This document shows, one piece after another, positions 24,001 through 36,136 of a stretch of DNA of 64,000 nt (within the stretch, counting starts at the first letter, position 1; each line of letters opens with the position of its first letter). The notes below the pieces were generated by a model. It searched no databases. It was not told the DNA's origin and was given only the letters and a program-made list of their open reading frames with translations. The stretch comes from Cylicocyclus nassatus (lineage: Eukaryota; Nematoda; Chromadorea; Rhabditida; Strongylidae): NCBI GenBank assembly GCA_958299035.1, contig CATQJL010000112.1:44722941-44786940 (forward strand), written 5' to 3'. The position numbers and the translations under genes are program-made.

Positions 24001-27000
24001 ATGTTTGGGGCAATTCTTGTAATTTTTTGACGGTCTTCAAGCGGCACGTAGGGCATAAACTTTCTTTTTGAATAGTTACTCTCGGTCTGTAAGCGGCACG
24101 TAGGGCAACCCGATCGGGCAGGGAAACTGATTTTTGTATGTTTGGGGCAATTCTTGTAATTTTTTGACGGTCTTCAAGCGGCACGTAGGGCATAAACTTT
24201 CTTTTTGAATAGTTACTCTCGGTCTGTAAGCGGCACGTAGGGCAACCCGATCGGGCAGGGAAACAGTTTGTATGTTTGGGGCAGTTCTTATAATTCCTAA
24301 ACGGTCTTCAAGCGGCACGTAAGGCATAAACTTTCTTTCTGAATAGTTAACATCGGTCTGTAAGCGGCGCGTAGGGCAACCCGATCGGCCAGGGAAACAG
24401 ATTTTTGTACGTTTGGGGCAATTCTTGTAATTTTTTGACGGTCTTCAAGCGGCACGTAGGGCATAAACTTTCTCTTTGAATAGTTACTTTCGGTCTGTAA
24501 GCGGCACGTAGGGCAACCCGATCGGGCAGGGAAACTGATTTTTATATGTTTGGGGCAATTCTTGTAATTTTTTGACGGTCTTCAAGCGGCACGTAGGGCA
24601 TAAACTTTTTTTTGAATAGTTACTCTCGGTCTGTAAGCGGCACGTAGGGCAACCCGATCGGGCAGGGAAACAGATTTTTGTATGTTTGGGGCAGTTCTTA
24701 TAATTCCTAAACGGTCTTCAAGCGGCACGTAAGGCATAAACTTTCTTTTTGAATAGTTACTCTCGGTCTGTAAGCGGCACGTAGGGCAACCCGATCGGGC
24801 AGGGAAACTGATTTTTGTATGTTTGGGGCAATTCGTGTAATTTTTTGACGGTCTTCAAGCGGCACGTAGGGCATAAACTTTCTTTTTGAATAGTTACTCT
24901 CGGTCTGTAAGCGGCACGTAGGGCAACCCGATCGGGCAGGGAAACAGATTTTTGTATGTTTGGGGCAGTTCTTATAATTCCTAAACGGTCTTCAAGCGGC
25001 ACGTAAGGCATAAACTTTCTTTCTGAATAGTTACTCTCGGTCTGTAAGCGGCACGTAGGGCAACCCGATCGGGCAGGGAAACTGATTTTTGTATGTTTGG
25101 GGCAATTCTTGTAATTTTTTGACGGTCTTCAAGCGGCACGTAGGGCATAAACTTTCTCTTTGAATAGTTACTCTCGGTCTGTAAGCGGCACGTAGGGCAA
25201 CCCGATCGGGCAGGGAAACTGATTTTTGTATGTTTGGGGCAATTCTTGTAATTTTTTGACGGTCTTCAAGCGGCACGTAGGGCATAAACTTTCTTTTTGA
25301 ATAGTTACTCTCGGTCTGTAAGCGGCACGTAGGGCAACCCGATCGGGCAGGGAAACAGATTTTTGTATGTTTGGGGCAGTTCTTATAATTCCTAAACGGT
25401 CTTCAAGCGGCACGTAAGGCATAAACTTTCTTTCTGAATAGTTAACATCGGTCTGTAAGCGGCGCGTAGGGCAACCCGATCGGCCAGGGAAACAGATTTT
25501 TGTACGTTTGGGGCAATTCTTGTAATTTTTTGACGGTCTTCAAGCGGCACGTAGGGCATAAACTTTCTCTTTGAATAGTTACTCTCGGTCTGTAAGCGGC
25601 ACGTAGGGCAACCCGATCGGGCAGGGAAACTGATTTTTGTATGTTTGGGGCAATTCTTGTAATTTTTTGACGGTCTTCAAGCGGCACGTAGGGCATAAAC
25701 TTTTTTTGAATAGTTACTCTCGGTCTGTAAGCGGCACGTAGGGCAACCCGATCGGGCAGGGAAACAGATTTTTGTATGTTTGGGGCAGTTCTTATAATTC
25801 CTAAACGGTCTTCAAGCGGCACTTAAGGCATAAACTTTCTTTCTGAATAGTTAACATCGGTCTGTAAGCGGCACGTAGGGCAACCCGATCGGGCAGGGAA
25901 ACAGATTTTTGTATGTTTGGGGCAGTTCTTATAATTCCTAAACGGTCTTCAAGCGGCACGTAAGGCATAAACTTTCTTTTTGAATAGTTACTCTCGGTCT
26001 GTAAGCGGCACGTAGGGCAACCCGATCGGGCAGGGAAACAGATTTTTGTATGTTTGGGGCAGTTCTTATAATTCCTAAACGGTCTTCAAGCGGCACGTAA
26101 GGCATAAACTTTCTTTCTGAATAGTTAACATCGGTCTGTAAGCGGCGCGTAGGGCAACCCGATCGGCCAGGGAAACAGATTTTTGTACGTTTGGGGCAAT
26201 TCTTGTAATTTTTTGACGGTCTTCAAGCGGCACGTAGGGCATAAACTTTCTCTTTGAATAGTTACTCTCGGTCTGTAAGCGGCACGTAGGGCAACCCGAT
26301 CGGGCAGGGAAACTGATTTTTGTATGTTTGGGGCAATTCTTGTAATTTTTTGACGGTCTTCAAGCGGCACGTAGGGCATAAACTTTTTTTGAATAGTTAC
26401 TCTCGGTCTGTAAGCGGCACGTAGGGCAACCCGATCGGGCAGGGAAACAGATTTTTGTATGTTTGGGGCAGTTCTTATAATTCCTAAACGGTCTTCAAGC
26501 GGCACTTAAGGCATAAACTTTCTTTCTGAATAGTTAACATCGGTTTGTAAGCGGCGCGTAGGGCAACCCGATCGGCCAGGGAAACAGATTTTTGTACGTT
26601 TGGGGCAATTCTTGTAATTTTTTGACGGTCTTCAAGCGGCACGTAGGGCATAAACTTTCTCTTTGAATAGTTACTTTCGGTCTGTAAGCGGCACGTAGGG
26701 CAACCCGATCGGGCAGGGAAACTGATTTTTATATGTTTGGGGCAATTCTTGTAATTTTTTGACGGTCTTCAAGCGGCACGTAGGGCATAAACTTTTTTTT
26801 TGAATAGTTACTCTCGGTCTGTAAGCGGCACGTAGGGCAACCCGATCGGGCAGGGAAACAGATTTTTGTATGTTTGGGGCAGTTCTTATAATTCCTAAAC
26901 GGTCTTCAAGCGGCACGTAAGGCATAAACTTTCTTTTTGAATAGTTACTCTCGGTCTGTAAGCGGCACGTAGGGCAACCCGATCGGGCAGGGAAACAGAT

Positions 27001-27306
27001 TTTTGTATGTTTGGGGCAGTTCTTATAATTCCTAAACGGTCTTCAAGCGGCACGTAAGGCATAAACTTTCTTTCTGAGTAGTTACTATCGGTCTGTAAGC
27101 GGCGCGTAGGGCAACCCGATCGGCCAGGGAAACAGATTTTTGTACGTTTGGGGCAATTCTTGTAATTTTTTGACGGTCTTCGAGCGGCACGTAGGGCATG
27201 AACTGTCTTTCAGATAGATAATTGGTTTGTAAACGGCACGTAGGGCAATTTGATCGGACAGGGAAAGAAATTTTTTACACGTTTGTGCAGTTCTTATGAT
27301 TGACGG
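18066..27306. repeat. 137-bp tandem satellite array, about 67 copies
   Basis: The unit start (GGTCTGTAAGCGGCACGTAG) recurs every 137 bp, for example at 18066, 18203 and 18340. Each monomer holds two near-identical 24-bp boxes: GGTCTGTAAGCGGCACG.. and, 85 bp later, GGTCTTCAAGCGGCACG.., both ending AGGGCA. After the first box most monomers carry the perfect 10-bp palindrome CCCGATCGGG. Three main sequence variants alternate: TTCTTGTAATTTTTTGACGG, GTTCTTATAATTCCTAAACG, and a GGCGCGTAGGG form with GATCGGCC. Long minus-strand frames here (84, 126 and 216 codons) are an effect of the repeat, since 137 is not a multiple of 3 and frames change each unit. The right-hand units (27180-27306) are diverged, as expected at an array edge. 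Confidence 0.95.
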
Positions 27307-30178
27307 TTTTTGGATGGCTCCCTTTTGTAGTAAAGCTTCATATTTTGGCGAAAAAATTGAAGGATTCTTTGACAAAGTTCTTAGACGACTGATTTCGTTG
27401 CTGTCGGAACTGATTCTGAGAGAAAAGTGTTTTTGTAATACACATAATTCCTATGGTGTGTTTCTACTTCCAAAACGATATGTTCTGCTACTTACTGAAG
27501 GATCTTCTATGGAACTTGATGAGAAGAACTGAGCAAATTGTTTTTGAGAGGGTAGAAAAGTGGGAGGGGGGTTATCTGAATGTCTGTGTGAGGAGGGAAT
27601 TTGCATAAAAAGCGTGTAAACGAGACAAAAATAATATCATGCATGGATCAGGAATTTCGAGAAATGAATGATTTGTGGAGATTATTGCTTCTTCGAGCAG
27701 TTTTCCTTTTGTAGAATGCTCTTCGCAAAAATGTTCTCAGCAACAGGAAATTTATTTAGAAATATTTTTAGTCAAACCTAAGCCCTATATGTATCTGCCC
27801 CGACCCACTTGCTAGCGACCCGTAGGGTCGCTAGTAGTATGTAAAGTTGAATTTTGATTTAGATTAGGAGGCGAACGCTCGTCTTAGTCTAGACTCGTTA
27901 GATCGAGATTTCCCCTTATTGTACAGGGTGATCTCCTAACATTGCTAGGACTCAATGATATGGGAAGCTTCTGTTTTCGTCTGATAGACAAGGAGAGTCC
28001 GTATAATTTATAGATTACTTTCAAAATACCCGCCTTCTTCGTGGGGCCAAGCCTAGGCAAGCCGAAAGACCCAATGCCTGTTCAAATGTGGCCTGTATAA
28101 AGTTTGGCGGGAAGCGATAAATCATTTTTGTGTTGTTTTACGCTATATTCCAATGTCTCCATATGCTTTTGTCTCATTGTAGCTATTTCCGACTTTGTTT
28201 CCTATTTAAAATCAATCAAATTAGAAATTTTTCAAACGAGTCGTTTTGCCAACGCAAATCGCAGTTTTTCGATATCCCGAAAACAGTATCAGAAACAAAC
28301 ATTAAAGATCTGTGGTACTTACTTTGATTAAAGGAGACACTATGGACGCTATTTGGACCAGCGTTATGATTTTCCTGACCTTTTCTGTCTAAATGATCAA
28401 AGTATGATTTCCATGACTTTTGTGACTTTTCCTAGAAAAGCCAGATTACCACAAACTTGCTCAAATAGAAAGAGGAGGTCAGAAAACTTGCGGCACTTAT
28501 TGCTTCGGATTCAATGGCACCAGTAGATTTTGGGCTTGCTCAGATCACCGAACCTCGAGCAATCTTCTTTTACCATTTTTACTCTGCAATTGGAGCTTTG
28601 TAGAGAGTAATCGAGTGGTTATTGAAGCGTACATGATTTAATCTTTCTAATAATGACATGCAAGATTATGGCAACAAGATGTTACGATTTTTTTTGAATA
28701 TGATGCGACAGAATTATTGAGCTAATCTGTACTTTTGACAAAGGCAAGAAGTGGAAACTATTTAGTACACTTTTTATGTAAGAAATGTATATTCAGTGCC
28801 CGATGGATTGCAGCTTGTGGATTGAAATTTTTCGAGCGAGGCTTGAGCTTCAAAAAATCTCTAAGCTTTTCTACGGTAGCAAAAGCAGGTGCCAGGTATG
28901 AAAGCTTTCGCATATTGACGCAGATAAGCGCCTCTACTCTACATATGACGTTAACATTATTTGGTTGCAACCTCTGCCATCAGAAAGGTCTTCTTAGTAT
29001 TGGTGGGTCAAATCTGTACAGATCTCCTTTACATAAGCATCATGTTTGGTCCGTAATTGATTATCAGTACCTCAAGGCAATGATGAGACTCCCAAATTCT
29101 TATCTGGCTTCTTTCTAGCTTCAGACTGGTTCTAGTGTTACTTAGTATGCAACGCATAGCGTTACAAAATGACCAAGCAGTTCATGTACATCATTCTCCT
29201 ATGTACAAATTCTTGCCATCTTTAGCCCTTTTTCATTTTTTCAATGTGTAAGATGAGGGCCAAATTCCGATGTTTCCAAATAATAGCTGCCGATGCCAAT
29301 CGTGCAAATCAAGCAGTTGTTAGAACATGGTTGAAAACACCTAGGTATGGATAACCAAATTATGTTGACAAAAATTTTTTGGTGAAATCTTTTATGGGTG
29401 GCATTGCGATGCAAATATGACCCGATTTTAGCAATGAGTTGCTTTCTACGGGTAATTTGTTTGCAATCTAGCCATATCATTCTGAAACCTCTCCCACTTT
29501 TGAAATGCACCACAAGTGTTTTTGTGAACCAATGAACTTGATAAATCTCTAGGTTGGAATGTTTTTGCGTGATTATAGTGGCTGGGGAGTAATCACTGGC
29601 TGTGATTGTCTTCAAGCTACGTTCCAATTTTTTTCGGGCTTGCTACTTTGAACACCTGATATTTGCGTGGAGACGATGTTTTGGTCTTCTAAATGCACAC
29701 ATGCTAATGTCATATCCGATTTTGTCTTTAATTTTCACTAATTACGACCATAGATGCGATAGGGGAAGCCGGGCCATCTTCCGAAGTGTCTTGGCTGTTT
29801 CCTTCATTGAAAAGTCAAGGGGATCTTCGAAGCCGGGAAGCAAAATGCCTCAAAACGCTACACATGATTTGAGAGCTGAGATTATGAAAAATCAAAGTAG
29901 ACCGTCGCCTTTTTCTAGGTCTTCTGAATCGTGCGATATGAGGGATTTTATCTGCTCAATGTATCAACTGATTTAGTGTGCTTTCTGCTCTTTTATCGCA
30001 CGGCAAAGATGAAAGCTAAGAGGAAGTCAACGGTCATATTAATGAAGACTTGCTCTGTATATATAATCAGCGGTAGTTAGGTCTTCGTAGGACAGAAATC
30101 TGCAATCAAAAATGAACATATTTTTAGACAAAATGCAGAGTATTTGCGGTAGAGGGAGCTACAAACAACTCACCGCTC
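27307..30178. other. Unassigned sequence right of the satellite
   Basis: Contains a 10-bp perfect hairpin at 27812-27834 (CTAGCGACCC, loop GTA). About 28560-28725 resembles the right half of the MITE at 14238-14959, ending GATGCGACAGAATTATTGAG, so a decayed copy is likely. The segment 29750-29985 resembles 30730-30965. Frames at 28735-29118 (+), 29241-29627 (-) and 29602-29976 (+) have no recognised domains. Confidence 0.4.
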
Positions 30179-30181
30179 TAA

Positions 30182-30640
30182 CAAGGGAAGGATACTTGGT
30201 CGAAGTGGCCTTTCCGCAGCTGATTTCAAATCTGCTTTCGCTATCTGCAAATCGCTTCTGGGAGTGTAGTTATGGAAAATTTTTATGCAAAAATTTGAAA
30301 GCGTTGATACAACAAAATTATTCAGAATCTTAGTCCGTGAGTTCCAACAGGGCCATGATTACTATTAGGGCGTTTTATGGAATAAAGGCCTTCAGTCTAA
30401 CACACTCATTTCAGTCATTACTCATTTCAAGCGCCGGAAAGACCTCAACACTTTTACATTTTCCTCAACACAACATTTTTATCTTAGCCTTATCATTGAA
30501 TTTTTACCACAAAAAATTCCAGGAACTGCGCTCCCAGAAGCGTTTGCAAATAGCGAAAGCAGATTCGGAATCAGATTTTATGCTGTATAAAATAGTGTAC
30601 ATCTCATATGGAAAGACCACTTCAACCAAGTATTCCCTTG
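30182..30640. mobile_element. Harbinger-like MITE, 459 bp
   Basis: Left terminus CAAGGGAAGGATACTTGGTC and right terminus ACCAAGTATTCCCTTG are inverted copies, flanked by the target duplication TAA at 30179-30181 and 30641-30643. Arms continue inward (CTGCTTTCGCTATCTGCAAA at the left, inverted at the right). Same family as 16914-17362. Confidence 0.85.
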
Positions 30641-30643
30641 TAA

Positions 30644-31383
30644 GTCGAATCCTCGTTTTCTAAGCTTCTAAATGGTGTATAGATTGTTGGGCAAAAAAAT
30701 TTTGCAGTTTCAAAGAATGGGGTGGAGATATTTACTATTAGCTTGCTTCACTCCGCCTCCTCAACGAATTAATTCTTGAGCCACCGGAGCAAGTAATTTT
30801 TGAGCCAGGAAGAGAGTTATCCCAACAAGCTATACACCGTCCAAATTCTGAGATCACGAAGAATCGACGTAGACCGTCGACTTTTTTCTGCCATTTCTTA
30901 GCAGTAAGATATGAGGGATTTATCTGACCAACTTATAAACTGATTTACTGGCTGATAAAAACGCATCTGATTCTCCTTTAGTACGAAAAACATAGTCGCA
31001 CTAACTAATCTTTTATCATTTATAGTGATCACAGCATGTCACACTGTTTTTTTTGCTATGTTTGGCAAAACTTTCGGTTCTTGTTAGCACCTGGATATAG
31101 ACTTACATAGTTTTTTTTTGTGGCGCACCTTGTCTCTTTTACAAGCAAAGGTGTCTACAATTGTGACAAGCCTTGAAAAGCTCTGAACCTTGAAAACTGT
31201 TCAAAAAGTCAAAAAAAATCATGGCAGAAAGCGTCGGCATACAAGCAACACCACCGATTTTTGAAAAAGAATCAATTAGGTTCTGGTTTTTATACATTGT
31301 TTTGACTTTTTATATTTTTCTGTTATTTTCTTTCTATTTAGTTGATTTTCATGCTAAAGTATTTATTAACGCCTTTGGATAAG
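30644..31383. other. Unassigned sequence
   Basis: The part 30730-30965 resembles 29750-29985 in direct orientation, with GTAGACCGTCG and GATATGAGGGATTT in both. No gene recognised. Confidence 0.4.
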
Positions 31384-31385
31384 TA

Positions 31386-31602
31386 CCCTAATTTCACGCG
31401 TACAAGGCGCGGGGTGGTCCTAGCTTTCATCGACCAGCCCGAACATGGCAAAGGACTTCGCAACCAGAGGAACCCCATATCGTGCTGCGTTTTGCCTGAC
31501 GAATCGTGCGGCATAAGGATCGCTTCTTAAAACACGTTGGGGCGGCTGAGCAGCTCGATGAAAGCTAGGACCACCCCGCGCCTTGTACGCGTGAAATTAG
31601 GG
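31386..31602. mobile_element. Palindromic MITE, 217 bp (CCCTAATTTCACGCG family)
   Basis: About 48 bp at each end are perfect inverted copies: the left starts CCCTAATTTCACGCGTACAA, runs through GGCGCGGGGTGGTCC and ends at CATCGA; the right is its complement. TA flanks both sides (31384-31385 and 31603-31604). A second, less symmetrical copy is at 37151-37374. Near-perfect arms suggest recent activity or gene conversion. Confidence 0.9.
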
Positions 31603-31604
31603 TA

Positions 31605-33430
31605 AATATGATTTTTGTAGCTTCTATTGTGGTCGATAAAAATACTGTTTCTTTTCGAATGAAATGCGGATTGTTGTAATTCAAGGCCGTATTAAGTCTG
31701 CAATAGTTTTTTTAATCACAACTCACTGTGGACCTTTTCAATTCAGCTTTTGATGAAGGGTCATCTGAGTTTTAGCTTAGAAGTGAGGGGATCCAGTGTT
31801 GTCCCTATCGCAACTTTGATTACGATGGAAAAAGAGGACCAACTCAAAAATAGAAGGAAAAATTTAGGGCAATGAAGCATGTGAACGGTGTGCCGTAAAC
31901 CAGTTGTTATTCAATTCCTAAGGAAAAATTGTGAAGTTTTCAAATGTTGCTTAAGAGACAAATTTAGATCTTTTATAGTTTCATTTCTCTCAATGCTAGA
32001 AAATCTTTGCAGCAATTCCTTCCGAGAATAGGAGAGCCACTATCAGATGAAAATTTCTCTCTACTTCGTTGTCGACCCATTTTAGTCTGAAGATGGCATT
32101 GGCCTTTCCATTCAGTGACATTAATTACACATGATGTGAAGCTAATTCTTATCGAAACTCAAGTATAGCGCAACTGTTACAATTCTCCTACAAAAAGAGC
32201 TCTAAGGAACAGTAGATTCATGGTTTGCCTTCAGGAACCAGTAAATGTGAAGATAGAGTACGCAGTTCTCTTGTGTGAACTGGTTCCAACTTTGTGAAAG
32301 CTGGAACAACACGCTCTTTTAGCTAAAAATAAAACTTTCGCTCAAGTCGTACCAATCTCGTTGAAAAAGATTCTATATCGAAAAACTTTTTCGGTGGTTT
32401 ACGCCAGCAGAGCATCGAAATTCAATCAAGTAATTTTAAGACGAAGAATAGGTGTTCGGTGGCTTCTGTTGGAAGTAAAAAATTGTAAATTAGAAAGGTG
32501 AATCGCTCTGCAAGATTGGAAGAAACCCACGACAACTGTAATTAGTTGAAAGAAGATTGCTCTTTAGGACTGCAGCCGTCATTTCCTTCCCGAAATAACC
32601 CGTCAAGACACTCTTGAGTATTAAAAAGAAAGAGTTCAGAGATTTTAACAATGAGAAGGTTTCTCGAATCAATTCCATTCTTTATTGAGACGAATTCTAT
32701 TTCTATCAATGTTTTAAGTGCAGCGGAGACAGTCTTGAAGGAAAAGAAAAATCTTCAGCTTGTTTACTTGTACAGAAGTGATTAAAAAATATGTTATCAA
32801 ATTACGAATGGTAGCAATCTACATTACAGACAGAATGAAATTTGAACTTGTTTTTTTGGAAGGCAGTTTTTGAAACATCTTGTTAAATTATCGTCGCTCA
32901 TCAAAATGCCAATACTGCAGCCCGTAGTAAATAAATAAATAATGTATTCCCCCTCCACACAACATGGTTCGCGATTTTTCGAGCTTATGCAATAATTTCG
33001 ATAATCACAATGGCTGGCTCCAGCCAGTCTCTTGCAATGTTGTGGACACTAGCTACCCTCACTTCAGGGCCATCTTCAACAGTTGGGAGTGTCTTCACAG
33101 ACTCTTTTGTCGCATTTGATGCATCACATTAGATCTACAAAATAGTGTTGAAAAAAAAGAAGAAGATTACGATATCACATGGTGTAAGATCTGTGAAGAA
33201 AGAAAAGCTGAAATTCTGCATTTGGAAACTATGTGTAACATAAGGGCGCCAGACAGTTATCATGTTAATGGTGAAGCTGGGTCCTTTCAGGCCCACTGTA
33301 TTCCTCCTTGTTGCAAATCCAACGGAATGCTTTCTAGAAATATAGTTGTGTTAACGAGGAACTGCAAGAAACGTTCTGGAATAGGAAAGTTGCTACTTGT
33401 TAACAAAATTATCTGAGTTCAAGTAAATAA
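31605..33430. other. Unassigned sequence
   Basis: No gene recognised. A short TAAATAAATAAATAA run at about 32928-32942 may be the tail of a plus-strand LINE remnant. The rest shows only short frames. Confidence 0.4.
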
Positions 33431-33432
33431 TA

Positions 33433-33938
33433 TTAGGTTGTCCCACAAGTCTTTTCATATTCGGACCTTCAATTCGGTTTTTCTCAAGAACTACAGCACT
33501 TAATAGGCAGCAAATTTTTAACAGTAATTCTGAGTGAATAAGCTATATAATCAACCATTTCCGGAGTACACAGAAGTGATACAGGCAAAGTTTGAAAATT
33601 GAGCGCATTATTTTTTTCTTGGTTTCTAGCCATCAGAAAAATGCAGCAAGCGCATGTATAGATATCCGATGAGAAGAGTATATGCATGAAAAAGTGGGAA
33701 ATTTGCAGAACTGTTTTGAACTGAGATATGATGATTTCCGTTTTTTCGGAAATTCGGAAAATTTTTTATTTTGGCTTAGAACTTGTTGCTGATTGAGCTT
33801 GGTGCGAACTTTTGGACGCCATCTTGTAGAGCTTACTTTGATCTGTCGAACGGTACCCTGCATTTTATCAGGAGTCCAAGAAGAACTGATTTATGCCGCT
33901 GAAAATTCAGGTATGAAAAGACTTATGGGACAACCTAA
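33433..33938. mobile_element. Mariner-like MITE, 506 bp
   Basis: Left terminus TTAGGTTGTCCCACAAGTCT and right terminus GACTTATGGGACAACCTAA are inverted copies, flanked by TA at 33431-33432 and 33939-33940. No transposase motif was seen in either strand. Confidence 0.85.
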
Positions 33939-33940
33939 TA

Positions 33941-36136
33941 GTTGAATTTGCCCATGTCACAACGCTCATCATTTCCCAAATGAGTAAACCATCCTTAGAA
34001 GCAGTGAAGGATATGAAGTGAGAGTTCAAAAGTCTAGGAAGAGGCCCTCTATTCAAATATTAGGTTGGCTAATTAAAGTTCTTGCTCTTGCTTTAAGTTC
34101 TTGCTAATTGAACTTTCCAAATACCAAACCTAATTTTATGGTTTGGTATCTTAAAAATATTAGAAGGTTTGCTAATTTCTGGTTCTCAACTTTTTGTGGA
34201 AGAACTGCAGCGATAAGGGGATCTATTATGTGAAATGACAATTTTCACAAATTTTTTCTTTTTGCTTTACCTACAAGATTGAAGGCTGCCAGAGTAAAGT
34301 ATAGACTTTTGCTGTGTAAGTGACTTCTGAGGATTTTTTTTGGGTTAAGTAGCGATCCTACGCGATTTTCTAGCACCAAATTCAAAATTCCAAAATTTAT
34401 AACGCCATATTTGAAACCTTCGTTCTCGGTAGCTAACTTATAAAATGTTATGTCTAAATCTTCATTATGGAGTGCAAACTTTCTACTATATTTACAAGAG
34501 CGAATCATGAACTTAGGTTCAATATTCGAGAAGTTATTGAATTTTGTCTGAATTACGTTAGAACATTCGCGCCAGCCCAATATATTGTTATCAAGCCAAG
34601 TTGAATGGAAACTACAGAATCCAGTTATTGACATAGCATAGACTAGATTCGCCTTACTAAAAGCATTTTACGAACAAATCTTCAAGGCTGCCAACGAAAT
34701 ATTGCTCTCATATCTTCAGGAAGAAAGGTAAGTGACAGAAAACCCTTGTTGTATCTTGATTTCGGATGCAAACATTACTACAACAAAGAGTGAAAAGCAG
34801 GGAATCAAAGCAATGGTCAAAATCAAGGAAAATGGAAATTCCCCAGTCGCGTTTATGGCACTTCAACACAGAGTTTGAAACCATGATTGCTTCCGGCTGT
34901 GAAAGCAGGTCGAGCATTCCCTTCTCTGCCAGGAAGTCAGTCTCACATTCAGTTATCAGTCCAGCTGCTAGTAACGTTCTACATATTTGTCATCATCTGC
35001 AGGCACAATTTATTGGACTGTTCTGCACGCTAATAGGGGAAGTCTAGTTTTGAAGGCCTTCATAAGCGTCGTTGTCATTTGATCTTAGCCGTTTTAACGG
35101 ATTTTGAGCTGGAAAAACAGACATGCAAGAAATGCTCTTAGTTTTTTGAAATCTGAAGTCTTTTATCTTCTTCGACTATATTTCTCTTTCAGCTACAGTG
35201 AAAGTCTGTAGCTCAGTTTCCATTTCCTCCGCTTCCTTTTATTTATTTATATATTTGTTTAATATACATGAGTACACCACAAATGAAAAGAGAAAGAAAA
35301 AGCACAACCCGATCAATGGGATTGGATCACTGTCCCTTTCTGGAAGGACCAGGTCGTTCTCCTTCGCCAAGAAGTGAGTAGGGTTGTGCCGAAATCCTTT
35401 TCCCTTACCCGGACGCGGTTTTAAGGGCAGCAATTACCAAGGCTTGGCTGACTAACTTAACCCGAGGCGGAAGAATCCGTCAGGAACCGTGAGCGAACGA
35501 GAAGGGGGCCCCTAGGTATAGCACTCACTAGTCTTCGACCTCCTCGAACGGCTATTCCAAGTTAAGAGAACTTTTCCAAACCCTTCAAAGGTAGTGGACG
35601 TTGGAATGTAATCAACATGTAAAATACCAGTAAAAATCATCACAGTTTTTTGAAATTATTCGAAAGGTAAATTAGCGGTATGGACAGATTTTACGCAGAA
35701 CCACCATTTCAATTCATAGTATCAAGCACATTGTCAGCAGACAGCGTCTTATGTTATTTAGAGAAAAACTCGTCTCAGGGCCGCTCCTTCAACTATATCT
35801 GACTATCCAGTGGTATCTATATTATCTTGTCTTCCTGCTCGCAGTACAGCTTCTTAGTGCGCAGAATGATCATGCCCTCCATATCCAATTTCACATAACA
35901 TTCCAAGACATCGTTCCTTTCTAATCACATGCATAACCATGCTTTCTTTGTACGTCGGATGCGAACCGTTTTGACCCGTAAGTGATCGAGGGGGCCGAGT
36001 TTGCGCATGCTAATGAGCAGGCGCAGCTCGAACCAGTTCTGTAGCGTCGCCGCTTGGCAGCCGGGGGCCCGCCCCACTGACCTCTCCAGAAAAAGAGAAA
36101 CACCCGTCATCAAGTATTCCCGAGTTTACACTAGAC
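33941..36136. other. Intergenic region with LINE remnant and probable promoter
   Basis: A lone mariner-like end (TTAGGTTGGCTAATTAAAGT at 34060) has no clear partner. At 35238-35260 the plus strand has TTTTATTTATTTATATATTT followed by GTACACCAC.., the tail of a minus-strand LINE; the G+C-richer stretch to about 35600 may be its 3' region. 35950-36090 is distinctly G+C-rich and lies just upstream of the signal-peptide exon at 36137, so it probably holds the promoter or 5' UTR of that gene. Confidence 0.45.

Noticed and set aside
27812..27834. 10-bp hairpin as a transcription terminator or RNA gene
   Set aside because: A bacterial-type terminator makes no sense in this genome, and there is no flanking RNA-gene signature.
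29241..29627. 128-codon minus frame as a gene
   Set aside because: No domain, no splice logic with neighbours, and overlapping plus frames of similar length.
34060..34134. 75-bp mini mariner element (TTAGGTTGG..CCTAA)
   Set aside because: The right end is not followed by TA and the inverted match is weak. It is more likely a lone decayed end.
35921..36113. Minus-strand G+C-rich frames (QNWFELRLLISMRKL..) as an exon
   Set aside because: The patch is better explained as the promoter/5' UTR of the plus-strand signal-peptide exon at 36137. The acceptor would be poor (TCTGGAG) and no linked exon was found.
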